In this document: piece by piece, positions 50,983-60,033 of the stretch
Numbering within the stretch: the first letter of the stretch is position 1
Layout: the number at the start of each line of letters is the position of its first letter
The notes under the pieces: generated by a model
Database searches by the model: none
The model's input: the letters and a program-made list of their open reading frames with translations, nothing else
What the model was told of the DNA's origin: nothing
From: Candidatus Omnitrophota bacterium
GTDB taxonomy: Bacteria > Omnitrophota > Gorgyraeia > Zapsychrales > Zapsychraceae
NCBI GenBank assembly: GCA_020632495.1
Contig: JACKFL010000005.1
Span: 806,001-870,000, forward strand
Direction of reading: 5' to 3'
DNA: 64,000 bases
Position numbers and translations under genes: made by a program

Positions 50983-52774
50983 TCATATCCTCGCGCTGCT
51001 GGTGTTTTTGTTTTTGTCGGTCTTGTTTACGGCGCCTATCTACGATAATTCCGACATGTGGGGACAGAAGGACTGGGACCAGTTCGTGATGTGGAATGCG
51101 GTGCCGTACCGGACGATCACCGAGTTTCGTCAATTTCCCTTGTGGAACCCATACGTCAACGGCGGGAACGTGATGCTGGCGCATCCGCAATCCGCGTTCC
51201 TGTCGCCGTTTTTTGTCTTTGTCCTTATCTTCGGGCCTTATCTTGGGCTCAAGATCCAGATCACCGTGCATGTGTTCCTGGGATTGTGGGGCATGTTTTT
51301 GCTCGCCAAACACCTGGCGCTGCGCGATATGGCGGCCTACCTGGCGGCGTTCGTCTTTATGTTTGCCGCCGTCTATCCATTGCATCTGACCGAAGGGCAC
51401 ACCGAGTGGCTGTGCATGGCGTTTATGCCGTGGCTGTTTCTCGCCTATCGGAAGAGTCTCGACGACATCCGCTATGTGCTGGCCGGTATTGTCTTTCTCA
51501 GCCTGATTCTGCTCAACGGCAGCGTGGACGTCTTCAATATCTTCAATGTCTTTCTCGGAATGTACGCGGTGCTGACGGCCGCGCGGTTACGCGAATGGAC
51601 GCCGGTTAAATCCTTATTGATGATCTTCGCGGGCACCTTTTTGCTGTGCGCGGTCAAACTGTTTCCCATGCTCGACTTTATCCGGGAATTTCCCCGCGCG
51701 GGGGAAGAGGCGGGCGGCGGTGTGACCTTGGGCATCCTTTTCCGGATGCTGCTCGATCCCAACCAGGAAACGCTCGATATGCTGAACTGGCTCGACGGGT
51801 ACCGGATGGGCCTGACACATGAGTGGCATGAGTACGGCGCGTATGTCGGGATTTTCCCGCTGGCGCTGGGACTCGCGGGGAGTGTCATTTTTTTCCGGAA
51901 ATACTGGCCGCTGATCGTCTCCGGCATGGCTATGCTGCTGATCGCCCTGGGCGACGGGACCCTGTTGAATGTGTGGCAGCTCTTGCGCCGTCTGCCGGTT
52001 TACGATTCGCTCACCGTTCCGTCGCGCTATATTGTGGGGTTCGTTTTTCTGCTGGCGCTCACCGCCGCCATGACCCTGCAGTTGATCAATGACCGGCTGG
52101 CCGGTCAGCGCGGTCTGCGGGCCAAGATGCTGAAAGGGGCGGTGGTCCTGATGTTTCTGTTTGTTCCGTATCATCTCATCGAGATGAATTCGAGCATCTT
52201 CTGGAACGCCTTCCGGGTGGAGCCGGTCACTTTGCGTCACAACCCGTTCTTTGCCCAGCGCTACCGCGAGGCGCGTTTTCAGGAAGAATATGTGACCAAC
52301 AGTTCTATCTATCCGGTCTTCCTGAGTAATTCCGGAATTGTCGAGGGGTACGAAGTGATGCAGCTGACACGGGGCGCCGTAACGGTGCTCGGTGAATCCG
52401 GCTACCGGGGAGAGTATTTTTTTGATTTTCCCCGGGGAGAGCGGGAGCTGGTCCTGTTTTCCCCGAATAAATTGATTTTCGACATCAAGCTGGACCGTTC
52501 CAACCTGTTGATCATCAACCAAAATTATCACAAGGGTTGGACGGCGTCTATCCCGGGCCACCGACTCGCGGTCTCCCAAACCGCCGGATTGATTTCGGTC
52601 GTGTTGCCGGAAGGGGAATACCGGCTTGAACTGACGTACCGGCCGCAGCCGTTTCTCGTCGGGAGTGCCGTTTCGTTGTTGACGCTGGTCCTGCTGGTGG
52701 CTAAGGCTTGGGAATGGCGTTCTCTGTCCCGCGGGCGGAGGCGGAAGCAGTCCGAGAAGCCGCACGTCGCCTGA
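50963..52774 (+). CDS. YfhO-like polytopic membrane protein
   Basis: 603 residues from TTG 50963, overlapping the previous gene. About a dozen membrane helices followed by a soluble beta-rich C-terminal domain. The start (QKDWDQFVMWNAVPYRTITEFRQFPLWNPYVNGG) and ANxHPQSAFLSP-like region resemble YfhO proteins, which help glycosylate lipoteichoic acid or other polymers. The exact acceptor is unknown here. Confidence 0.7.
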   Translation: MNFTKSNHILALLVFLFLSVLFTAPIYDNSDMWGQKDWDQFVMWNAVPYRTITEFRQFPLWNPYVNGGNVMLAHPQSAFLSPFFVFVLIFGPYLGLKIQITVHVFLGLWGMFLLAKHLALRDMAAYLAAFVFMFAAVYPLHLTEGHTEWLCMAFMPWLFLAYRKSLDDIRYVLAGIVFLSLILLNGSVDVFNIFNVFLGMYAVLTAARLREWTPVKSLLMIFAGTFLLCAVKLFPMLDFIREFPRAGEEAGGGVTLGILFRMLLDPNQETLDMLNWLDGYRMGLTHEWHEYGAYVGIFPLALGLAGSVIFFRKYWPLIVSGMAMLLIALGDGTLLNVWQLLRRLPVYDSLTVPSRYIVGFVFLLALTAAMTLQLINDRLAGQRGLRAKMLKGAVVLMFLFVPYHLIEMNSSIFWNAFRVEPVTLRHNPFFAQRYREARFQEEYVTNSSIYPVFLSNSGIVEGYEVMQLTRGAVTVLGESGYRGEYFFDFPRGERELVLFSPNKLIFDIKLDRSNLLIINQNYHKGWTASIPGHRLAVSQTAGLISVVLPEGEYRLELTYRPQPFLVGSAVSLLTLVLLVAKAWEWRSLSRGRRRKQSEKPHVA

Positions 52775-52792
52775 AAGGTTGTCGCGTATTCC

Positions 52793-54310
52793 ATGAACAC
52801 ATCCGCGCACAAATCCTCCTCAACCGATCCCGCCATAACCGTGTGGTTGTGGATTATGATCGGCTTTATGGGCTACCGGTTGGTGTTATATGCGCTGTTC
52901 GCGGTGGACCACATTACCTATCCGTATGACTACGACGCCGGTGAGGGGCTGATCCTCAGCCGTGCCTGGATCATGGCGCGGGGCGGCGATATCTATTCGC
53001 CCGTTGCCATTGAGCCTTACTTTGTCATGAATTACCCTCCGGTGTTTGAGGGGCTGGTCGCGGTCGCGGCCAAGCTGTTCGGTCCCGGTCACTGGATCGG
53101 CCGGCTGCTGTCGGTGACCGCCGCGGGCGTCTCTGCCTTTTGCGTCAGCCGGATTGTCCGGAAGCACTCCGGCAAGTCCTTGTCAGCGGTCGCGGCGGGG
53201 CTTCTGCTGTACGCCTCCAGTTGGTTGACGAGTTGGTCCGTAATCAGCAGGGTGGATACGTTCGGTTTAATGTGCACACTGGCCGGCCTGGCCGTCATGT
53301 CGCGGGAGGCCTCGCGGCGGACGGTGCGGACAGTCCTGGTGGGGGCGGTGCTGTTCAGCCTGGCCTTATTCACCCGGCAGAGCCTGATTGCCGCCCCGCT
53401 CGCCTGCGCTCTGGCCTATCTTTTTCCCGACGAGAATGAACCGCAGCGCCGGCGCCACAAGATCGTTTTTCTCGGCGCGATGATTATCATCCCGGCGGTC
53501 TTTCTGGCGGTAATGCAGCTGGTTACCGGCGGAGAATTTTACCGGCACACGGTGCTCTATACCATGGGGGAGTTTGAAGTCGCTAATTTCCTGCGCTGGA
53601 TCGGTGATTACGTCAATATGCACGGGGCGGCGGTCGCGCTGTGTGCGGGATATGTGTTCATGCGCTGGCGAGAGCCGGGTCTGCGGGTCCCGCTGTTGTT
53701 TTGGGTCCTGTCCCTGGCCGTGTCCTTCACGGCCGGTAAGGAAGGTTCCTCGATCAACTACTTCCTGGAATTCTGGGCGGCCAGTTGTATTCTGATCGGA
53801 TTGATGCTCGGTGAGCTCGAACACTTTCGCGGCAGCGGTTGGCGCCGGCTGGCCGGCCCGGTGGTCGTCGGCATCCTGTTCGTACAGGTGCTGGTCATGC
53901 ATTACCGTACCGATTTTAATCACGTGCGGGAAGTGTACCGCCAGAGTTCCACCCGGTTATCCGCGTACGTACGTGACTCCCCCGGAGAGGTCCTTTCGGA
54001 GTACACCGGATATCTTGTGATTAACGGTAAACAGCCGGTTTATCAGCCGTTTTCCATGACACAACTCGCCGAACGCGGATTATGGGATGAGGAAAAGTTT
54101 ATCGCGGATATCGAACACGGGCGGTTTTCTTTGATTGTCATGACCAATGTCGGCATGGGTTACGGCCGCTGGTCGCAACGGATGATCGACGCGGTGCAGT
54201 CTCACTATGATCTGATCGATACGCTGCCGTGTTACGAGTTGTCATTTTATGAAAGCAGCGTCAACGTCAACAATGTGTACCGGCGCAGACAGATCGCGGG
54301 GAAACGATGA
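52793..54310 (+). CDS. GT-C-like membrane protein
   Basis: 505 residues. About nine membrane helices; the first loop holds YPYDYDAGEGLILSRAWIMARGGDIY with the acidic residues expected of GT-C enzymes, and NYPPVFEGLVA follows. The C-terminal ~120 residues are soluble. It overlaps the next gene as ATGA. Likely a sugar transferase of the same envelope pathway; substrate unknown. Confidence 0.68.
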   Translation: MNTSAHKSSSTDPAITVWLWIMIGFMGYRLVLYALFAVDHITYPYDYDAGEGLILSRAWIMARGGDIYSPVAIEPYFVMNYPPVFEGLVAVAAKLFGPGHWIGRLLSVTAAGVSAFCVSRIVRKHSGKSLSAVAAGLLLYASSWLTSWSVISRVDTFGLMCTLAGLAVMSREASRRTVRTVLVGAVLFSLALFTRQSLIAAPLACALAYLFPDENEPQRRRHKIVFLGAMIIIPAVFLAVMQLVTGGEFYRHTVLYTMGEFEVANFLRWIGDYVNMHGAAVALCAGYVFMRWREPGLRVPLLFWVLSLAVSFTAGKEGSSINYFLEFWAASCILIGLMLGELEHFRGSGWRRLAGPVVVGILFVQVLVMHYRTDFNHVREVYRQSSTRLSAYVRDSPGEVLSEYTGYLVINGKQPVYQPFSMTQLAERGLWDEEKFIADIEHGRFSLIVMTNVGMGYGRWSQRMIDAVQSHYDLIDTLPCYELSFYESSVNVNNVYRRRQIAGKR

Positions 54311-55926
54311 GCGGGCGGAAGGCTAAAGTTCTGTTGGCCGGCGGCGGAATGCTCGTGGCGGCGGCCCTGTTGTTCGCCCGTTTGGGGGCGGTCCCGCTAT
54401 GGGATGATGAGGCCACGACCGCGTTGTTCGCGCAATCGGTGTGGCGGACCGGTGATACCCATGCGCGGGTGGGGCACAATATCGTGGCCTATCAGTCCGG
54501 TGTGGAAATCAGGAATGGAAAGAACCGCGTGATCCCGCCGTTGCCGTTTTATCTGGCAGCTCCCTTTGTGGGCAACGCGCCGGGTTCGGCGCTGGCCGCA
54601 CGTTTGCCGTTCGCGTTGTGCGGTCTGGCCACCGTCGGGGTAATCATTTTGTGGCTGGCACGCGCGGGCGTGTGCGCGGGGACGTGGCTGGCGATGCTCG
54701 CGGGACTTTTATGCAATGTTTCGTTTCTGCTCTTCAGCCGGCAGTGCCGCTATTACGCACCGGTGATGCTGCTGTCGGTGACCGCCGCTTATTGCTATCA
54801 GTTCCGTGACCGGGGCCGCCCGTACCTGTTCGGATTGGCCGCCGCCTGTGTGTTGCTGCTTGGCGCCAACTATCTGTGTTACGCCGGGGTGATGGCCTGC
54901 CTGGCGGTGGACTACCTGATGTGGGGTCGGCGGACGCGGGCGTATCAGGTCGGGGACGTCCTGCTGTTTGCGGTGATCCAGCTGGCGGCGGTCGGCGCGG
55001 TCGTGATGTTTTACAATCCGTTTGGCGTTGACATCTGGAACGTACCGCGGCAGGCCTGGATCGTCGAAAAACTCACTCTATTTTTGTGGAACTGGCGGGA
55101 TCTCAACAGCAATGAATTCGGGGCCGGATTGCTGATCGCGATGGCTGCGGTCCTGGGGTTCTTCGGCGGGGACCGGCAGGCCCGCCGGGCGGTAACGGCG
55201 CTCACGGTTTACATAGCAGTGGTGAGCGTGTTGACGCCGCAGCCCGTCAACCTGTTGTCCGTGGCCTTTGTGCGCTATCTGGTCCCGGTCATACCGCTGT
55301 GCGTGTGGATTGCGGTGATCTGTGTGCGGTACACCGCGGCGCGCCACTACGCCTTGGCAGTTGTGCTGGCCGTTCTCGTCTTTGGGACCAATATCCTGCA
55401 CGGCGGTCCGCTCGTCGGGACCGACCCGCGGACGGTTTTCAGTTCGGTCATCGCGCAGGGAAAGTTTCGCAGCACCATCGCGCAATACATCGGTGAATTG
55501 ATCGCCCCCCCGCCCAGCGCGTACCGCGAGACGGCGCAGTGGATCAACCGTCATGTCGGGGAGGGGCAAAGCGTGTGGGTAACGCCCGGTTACGCGACGT
55601 ACCCGCTGATGTACCACGCCCCGCGGGCGCTGTATGCCTGGCAGCTCGATGCCGGATCCGGCCGTTTTCCCGGGCTGCCCGCGATTCACTTTGCCGGACA
55701 ACAGGCGCCTGAATTTATCGTTGCCTTCGGTCCGTACCGGGCGCAGGCCCTGGCGGCGATGGAGAACTTGAAGGCCCGGGGAGTGTCGTACCGCGAAGAA
55801 GGGACCGTCAACCGCTACTGGTATGATCTGATCCGGCCCGAACTGTTTTGGCACGCCTTTGGGGAAGTCCGTGAATTTTCTCCGGGCGACGAGGCGGTGT
55901 ACCTGTACCGGAAACAGCGGCCGTAA
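54307..55926 (+). CDS. GT-C (PMT_2-like) membrane glycosyltransferase
   Basis: 539 residues. VPLWDDEATTALFAQSV carries the DDE-type acidic triad in the first loop. About ten membrane helices and a soluble C-terminal end follow. Similar in plan to the gene at 49357. It overlaps the upstream gene by 4 bases, and a promoter-like site follows its stop, so an operon break is likely here. Confidence 0.72.
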   Translation: MSGRKAKVLLAGGGMLVAAALLFARLGAVPLWDDEATTALFAQSVWRTGDTHARVGHNIVAYQSGVEIRNGKNRVIPPLPFYLAAPFVGNAPGSALAARLPFALCGLATVGVIILWLARAGVCAGTWLAMLAGLLCNVSFLLFSRQCRYYAPVMLLSVTAAYCYQFRDRGRPYLFGLAAACVLLLGANYLCYAGVMACLAVDYLMWGRRTRAYQVGDVLLFAVIQLAAVGAVVMFYNPFGVDIWNVPRQAWIVEKLTLFLWNWRDLNSNEFGAGLLIAMAAVLGFFGGDRQARRAVTALTVYIAVVSVLTPQPVNLLSVAFVRYLVPVIPLCVWIAVICVRYTAARHYALAVVLAVLVFGTNILHGGPLVGTDPRTVFSSVIAQGKFRSTIAQYIGELIAPPPSAYRETAQWINRHVGEGQSVWVTPGYATYPLMYHAPRALYAWQLDAGSGRFPGLPAIHFAGQQAPEFIVAFGPYRAQALAAMENLKARGVSYREEGTVNRYWYDLIRPELFWHAFGEVREFSPGDEAVYLYRKQRP

Positions 55927-55958
55927 CCCGGTCCCGTGTCCGGAAGTATTTGAATCTG

Positions 55959-55988
55959 TTGTCTTTTGCGGTCTGAGTACGGTATGAT
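55959..55988 (+). promoter_or_regulatory. Possible promoter for the second glycosyltransferase run
   Basis: TTGTCT, an 18-base spacer, TATGAT, in the 146-base gap before the gene at 56073. Moderate match only. Confidence 0.4.
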
Positions 55989-56072
55989 AGTCAACAATGC
56001 GACCGTCTGCGGCGGGAATTGATCCGCGATCGCGTTGTCCAGAGCCGCCAACCGGTATCGGGGGATACGCCG

Positions 56073-58004
56073 ATGAAGAAAATTTCCGTCCTGGCCATCA
56101 TGGTATTCGTGATCGGGGTCGCCTTGCGTGTCCAGCTGTTGCATGCGCCCTATATCGAGGACGAACGCAAGAATATATATATCGCGCAACAGATTTCGTT
56201 CGCGCCGGGACACGCGTATCTTCCGCTCGAACACAAAGAAATCACGCATCCGCTGTTAAACGTCTATCTGACCAAACTGGGCATGAGCGTGTGGGGGGAA
56301 ACCGGCCCCGGTCCGCGCGTGATCCATTTTATGCTCGGATCACTGACATTGGCGCTGGTGTACCTGCTGGCACGCACGTGGGGCGAGATGGCCGGGGTAT
56401 GGGCGCTGGCCGCGCTGGCTTTTAATCCTTATCATCTGCATGCCACAGTGCGTACTGAGAACGCCAGCTCGCTGCTTTTTTTTACGGCGCTGGCGCTGTG
56501 GCTTTTTTACCGCGCGATGGAGACCCGGCGCGGCAAGTGGATGATCGCGCTGGGACCCGTTATGGGGGCCGCCTTTTTGACCAAGGGCGTCAGTCTCTTG
56601 TTGGTGCCGGCCATGGGACTACTTTTGATAGGGACCGCCGATCAGCGCTTCTGGTGGCGCTCCCGCAGTCTTTACATCGCGGCCGGGCTTTTCATGCTGA
56701 CGATCAGCCCGTGGTTGATTTGGGTGAGTGTGCACGGGACGCATCAGCTGATGTTTGAACCGGGTATGTATAAACCCGGGATGGTCCGATTGAATCCGAC
56801 CGCCGTTCATTTCTACCTGATTGATTTGTTCTGCCGGTTGAGTCAAGTTGAACCGCGGATGGTGACCAGCTGGGAATACGGGCGTATGGATATCGTCTCG
56901 GGACTGGTGTTGTTGTTGGGCGTCGTGTGGACGACCCTGAACAAGCCGGACCGTCTGGCGCGGTGGCTTTTGGCCTGTTTTGCCGTCATCGTGGTCGTGT
57001 TGAGTTTTTTTCGCCGGGAAGGCAACGCCGTCGGTGAGTTTTGGTGGGTCAATCTGAGTTTGATTCCGGCGGTTTGTCTGGCCGGCCGGATGCTGTCATC
57101 CTGGAACAGCCGCGGCAAGATTTTTCGTCTGATGACCTGCGGTGTCTTTATTTTTTTATGCGTCCACGCGGCCTGTTTTGTCCGTGCGTTGCCGGCCGAT
57201 ATCTTGTACCCTCCGCGGCGGTTTTGCCCGTTGGTCGATCAGGATTATACGGTGGCCCGTCTGGCCATGACGGACGGCCGTTATGATTTGGCCCGCCAGG
57301 AATTTAAACGGCATCTGCGGTACGCGCCGAATAACGTCGAGATCCTCAGCTTTTTGGGATTGGTGGATTTTCACCAGGGACGCTTTGACGCGGCCGTCGA
57401 CTATTGGGCGCGGGCGCTGGTTTTGGAACCGCATTATGTTCATGTCAGCAATAAGCTGATCAATCACAGCGCGGTGTTGCGTGCGCATTTTCTGCGGCGG
57501 TGGCATGAGAATACGGCCGATCCGCGGGCGGCCTACTATCTGGGCGTGGTGAATTTCTACGACGGGCAGTTCGATCAGGCCCGGGCTTTTTTCGATCGCC
57601 TGTCCCGACAGAAACCGGGGCTGCCCGCGTCGGCTTATTACAAGGCCCGTCTTCACTATGCCAAAAAAGAGTACGCCGTAGCCGAGACCATGCTCCGGGA
57701 GGTCTTGCGGAAAAGGCCGGGGTTCACCGGCGCCTATTTTGCGCTGGGTCAGGCCTGTTTGAAAGAAGGCCGCTACCGGGAGGCCGTGGCCGCCTTTGAC
57801 GGGGCATTGCGGTTCCATCCGCAGGATTTAAAATCGATGTATTACCGGGCCCAAGCGTTCGAAAAATTGGGTGCCGCGGGCGAGGCGTCCGTTGCCTACC
57901 GGGCCGCGCTGGATCTCGTTCACGCCGATCTGATTCAGCGTCTGCGCGAGACGGATCCGCCGCCCTACTCCAAGATACTTTCGTTAACAAGGGGAGCGTT
58001 TTGA
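56073..58004 (+). CDS. GT-C membrane protein with C-terminal TPR repeats
   Basis: 643 residues from ATG 56073. The N-terminal ~390 residues have about nine membrane helices with YIEDERKNIYIAQQISF in the first loop (acidic pair). Residues ~400-640 are TPR repeats (LARQEFKRHLRYAPNNVEILSFLGLVDFHQGRFDAAVDYW). The plan is like the gene at 2277. The TPR part could recruit partner enzymes or substrates. Its stop overlaps the TTG of the aminotransferase. Confidence 0.72.
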   Translation: MKKISVLAIMVFVIGVALRVQLLHAPYIEDERKNIYIAQQISFAPGHAYLPLEHKEITHPLLNVYLTKLGMSVWGETGPGPRVIHFMLGSLTLALVYLLARTWGEMAGVWALAALAFNPYHLHATVRTENASSLLFFTALALWLFYRAMETRRGKWMIALGPVMGAAFLTKGVSLLLVPAMGLLLIGTADQRFWWRSRSLYIAAGLFMLTISPWLIWVSVHGTHQLMFEPGMYKPGMVRLNPTAVHFYLIDLFCRLSQVEPRMVTSWEYGRMDIVSGLVLLLGVVWTTLNKPDRLARWLLACFAVIVVVLSFFRREGNAVGEFWWVNLSLIPAVCLAGRMLSSWNSRGKIFRLMTCGVFIFLCVHAACFVRALPADILYPPRRFCPLVDQDYTVARLAMTDGRYDLARQEFKRHLRYAPNNVEILSFLGLVDFHQGRFDAAVDYWARALVLEPHYVHVSNKLINHSAVLRAHFLRRWHENTADPRAAYYLGVVNFYDGQFDQARAFFDRLSRQKPGLPASAYYKARLHYAKKEYAVAETMLREVLRKRPGFTGAYFALGQACLKEGRYREAVAAFDGALRFHPQDLKSMYYRAQAFEKLGAAGEASVAYRAALDLVHADLIQRLRETDPPPYSKILSLTRGAF

Positions 58005-59257
58005 AAGTTATCCCGCGCCGGTTGGTCGCGTTTGAAAAAGGGGAATTGGCCGCGAGCTGGCGGGTCCTGCGCGGCGAAGAAGAGGCCGGACTGGTTGCCG
58101 AATTCGAGCAGCGGTTCGCCGACTATGTGGGCGTCCCTCACGCGATGGCGGTTTCTTCAGTGCGTGACGGTTTTTCGTGCCTGCTGGACGTGCTGGAATT
58201 CGCGCCCGGCGACGAAATCATTATGGCCGCCTACAATTACCACGTCATGCCGCTGATCGTTAAAAAGCGCGGACTGGTGCCGGTCTTCGCGGACATCGAT
58301 CCGGACACGCTGAATATCGATCCCGGTCAAATCGGGAGGTTGATCACCGGCAAGACCCGGGCGGTGGTCGTGACCCATCTGTTCGGAAGGTCGGCGCGCG
58401 CGGCGGAAATCCAAACGATCTGCCGGGAACGCGGGCTGATACTGCTCGAGGACGCGGCGCACGCGTGCGGGGCCGAATGCGACGGCCGCAAGGTCGGCGG
58501 GTTCGGCGATTTCGGGATGTTCAGCTTCGGGACCGGTAAATGTCTGGTGACTCTCGGCGGGGGGATCATTGTCTCACGGAACGCGGAGGCGTTCGCCCGG
58601 CTCCGGGAGCGGTTGGACAATCAGGACCGCCCGGGGGAACGCTGGCACAGTACCAGTTACTATCTAAAATGCCTGTTGCAGATTACGCTCACCCACCGGT
58701 CGCTGTTTGCGGTCCTGGTGTATCCCTGGATCCTGGTGGCCGACCTGATGCGGCTGGACATCATCGAACGGCTGACCGGAGATAAGTATACGTCGGCGGA
58801 TGTCAGCGCCAAGAGCCAGGTGCAGCCGTTCGCCGAATTCCAGGCCCTGCTCGGATTGCAGCAACTCAAGCGGCTGGACGCCATGAACGACAAGCGGATC
58901 GCACGCGCCCAGCTGCTCGACCGCTATCTTGAGGATGTGAAAGAGATCAAACGGATCCCGGTTGTGGGGAGCCGCGAGCACATCGCCCAGTCGTACACCG
59001 TAATTTGTGATGATAAGAACGCGCTGCGGCGGCATTTGCTGCGTAAGGGCATTGACACCAAAGAATCGTCCATGCGCAATTGCGCGCAGTTCCTGGGGGC
59101 GGAGGGCCCGTTTCCCGCAATGGCCGGGATCGACGACCGTATCGTGGAATTGCCCTGTTCCCAACACCTGAGCGAAAACGAGATATTATACCAGGCCAAT
59201 GTCGTCCGGGATTTCTTCGGCTATCCGATGATATCCGGTCCGGGCGGAGGCAGATGA
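58001..59257 (+). CDS. DegT/DnrJ/EryC1-family sugar aminotransferase
   Basis: 418 residues from TTG 58001 (overlaps the previous TGA). MFSFGTGKCLVTLGGGIIV holds the PLP lysine as in the DegT family, and LLEDAAHACGAECDGRKVG holds the cofactor-binding Asp. It probably makes an amino-sugar nucleotide for the glycan built by this cluster. The segment after residue 220 is longer than in small family members. Confidence 0.85.
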   Translation: MKVIPRRLVAFEKGELAASWRVLRGEEEAGLVAEFEQRFADYVGVPHAMAVSSVRDGFSCLLDVLEFAPGDEIIMAAYNYHVMPLIVKKRGLVPVFADIDPDTLNIDPGQIGRLITGKTRAVVVTHLFGRSARAAEIQTICRERGLILLEDAAHACGAECDGRKVGGFGDFGMFSFGTGKCLVTLGGGIIVSRNAEAFARLRERLDNQDRPGERWHSTSYYLKCLLQITLTHRSLFAVLVYPWILVADLMRLDIIERLTGDKYTSADVSAKSQVQPFAEFQALLGLQQLKRLDAMNDKRIARAQLLDRYLEDVKEIKRIPVVGSREHIAQSYTVICDDKNALRRHLLRKGIDTKESSMRNCAQFLGAEGPFPAMAGIDDRIVELPCSQHLSENEILYQANVVRDFFGYPMISGPGGGR

Positions 59258-60033
59258 TGTCCGAATTCTGGAAAGACAAGGTCGTGATCATCACCGGCGC
59301 TTCTTCGGGAGTGGGCCGCAGCTGCGTTGTGGAGATGTCCGCGCGGGGGGCCAAGGTTGTGTTGGCGGCCCGCCGGCTCGAACGGATGAAGGAAATCGGT
59401 GAGGCACTGCCGCGGGAGTCGACGCTGATCGTTCAGACGGATGTGGGAAAACAGGACCAGGTCGAGGCGATGGTCCGCCGGACGGTGGAACGCTTCGGGC
59501 GGGTGGACGTCCTGGTCAACAATGCCGCCGTCGGTATGGGCGGAAATGTGATCAGCTGTCCGCTCGATAAATACGAAGAACTCATGCGGATCAATGTCTT
59601 CGGCGCGTTGTACTGCATGCGGGCCGTGTATCCGCATATGAAGACGCAGGGCGGCGGAGCGATTGTCAACGTCAGTTCGATCGCCGGCTTCAAAGGTTTT
59701 TACACCTGCGGACTTTATGCCAGCTCCAAACACGCCCTTAACGGCATGAGCGAAAGCCTGGGCGAGACGGCGCGTATAGACAACATTCACGTGGCGTTGA
59801 TCTGTCCGGGAAAAATCGAGACCGAATTTGACCAGAAGCTCCTGTATTTCGAAGGGAAACGCTCGACTGAAAACAGCGGCATCGAGCCGATCGAAGTCTG
59901 CCGGGCGATCATGCGCGCCGTCGAGAAGAAGAAGCGCCTGATCGTACTCGGAAAAAAGTGCATGCCGCTGTATTTGTTGAACCGATTGTCTCCGGGGTTG
60001 ACGAACTTTTTGATCCGCAAACTCTATGCCTGA
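59254..60033 (+). CDS. Short-chain dehydrogenase/reductase
   Basis: 259 residues from ATG 59254, coupled to the aminotransferase by ATGA. Cofactor loop TGASSGVG, NNAAVG, catalytic Ser in VNVSSIAG and YASSK (Tyr and Lys). The C-terminal end (KKCMPLYLLNRLSPGLTNFLI) is hydrophobic, as in membrane-associated SDRs. The substrate may be a sugar or lipid precursor of the cluster. Confidence 0.85.
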   Translation: MMSEFWKDKVVIITGASSGVGRSCVVEMSARGAKVVLAARRLERMKEIGEALPRESTLIVQTDVGKQDQVEAMVRRTVERFGRVDVLVNNAAVGMGGNVISCPLDKYEELMRINVFGALYCMRAVYPHMKTQGGGAIVNVSSIAGFKGFYTCGLYASSKHALNGMSESLGETARIDNIHVALICPGKIETEFDQKLLYFEGKRSTENSGIEPIEVCRAIMRAVEKKKRLIVLGKKCMPLYLLNRLSPGLTNFLIRKLYA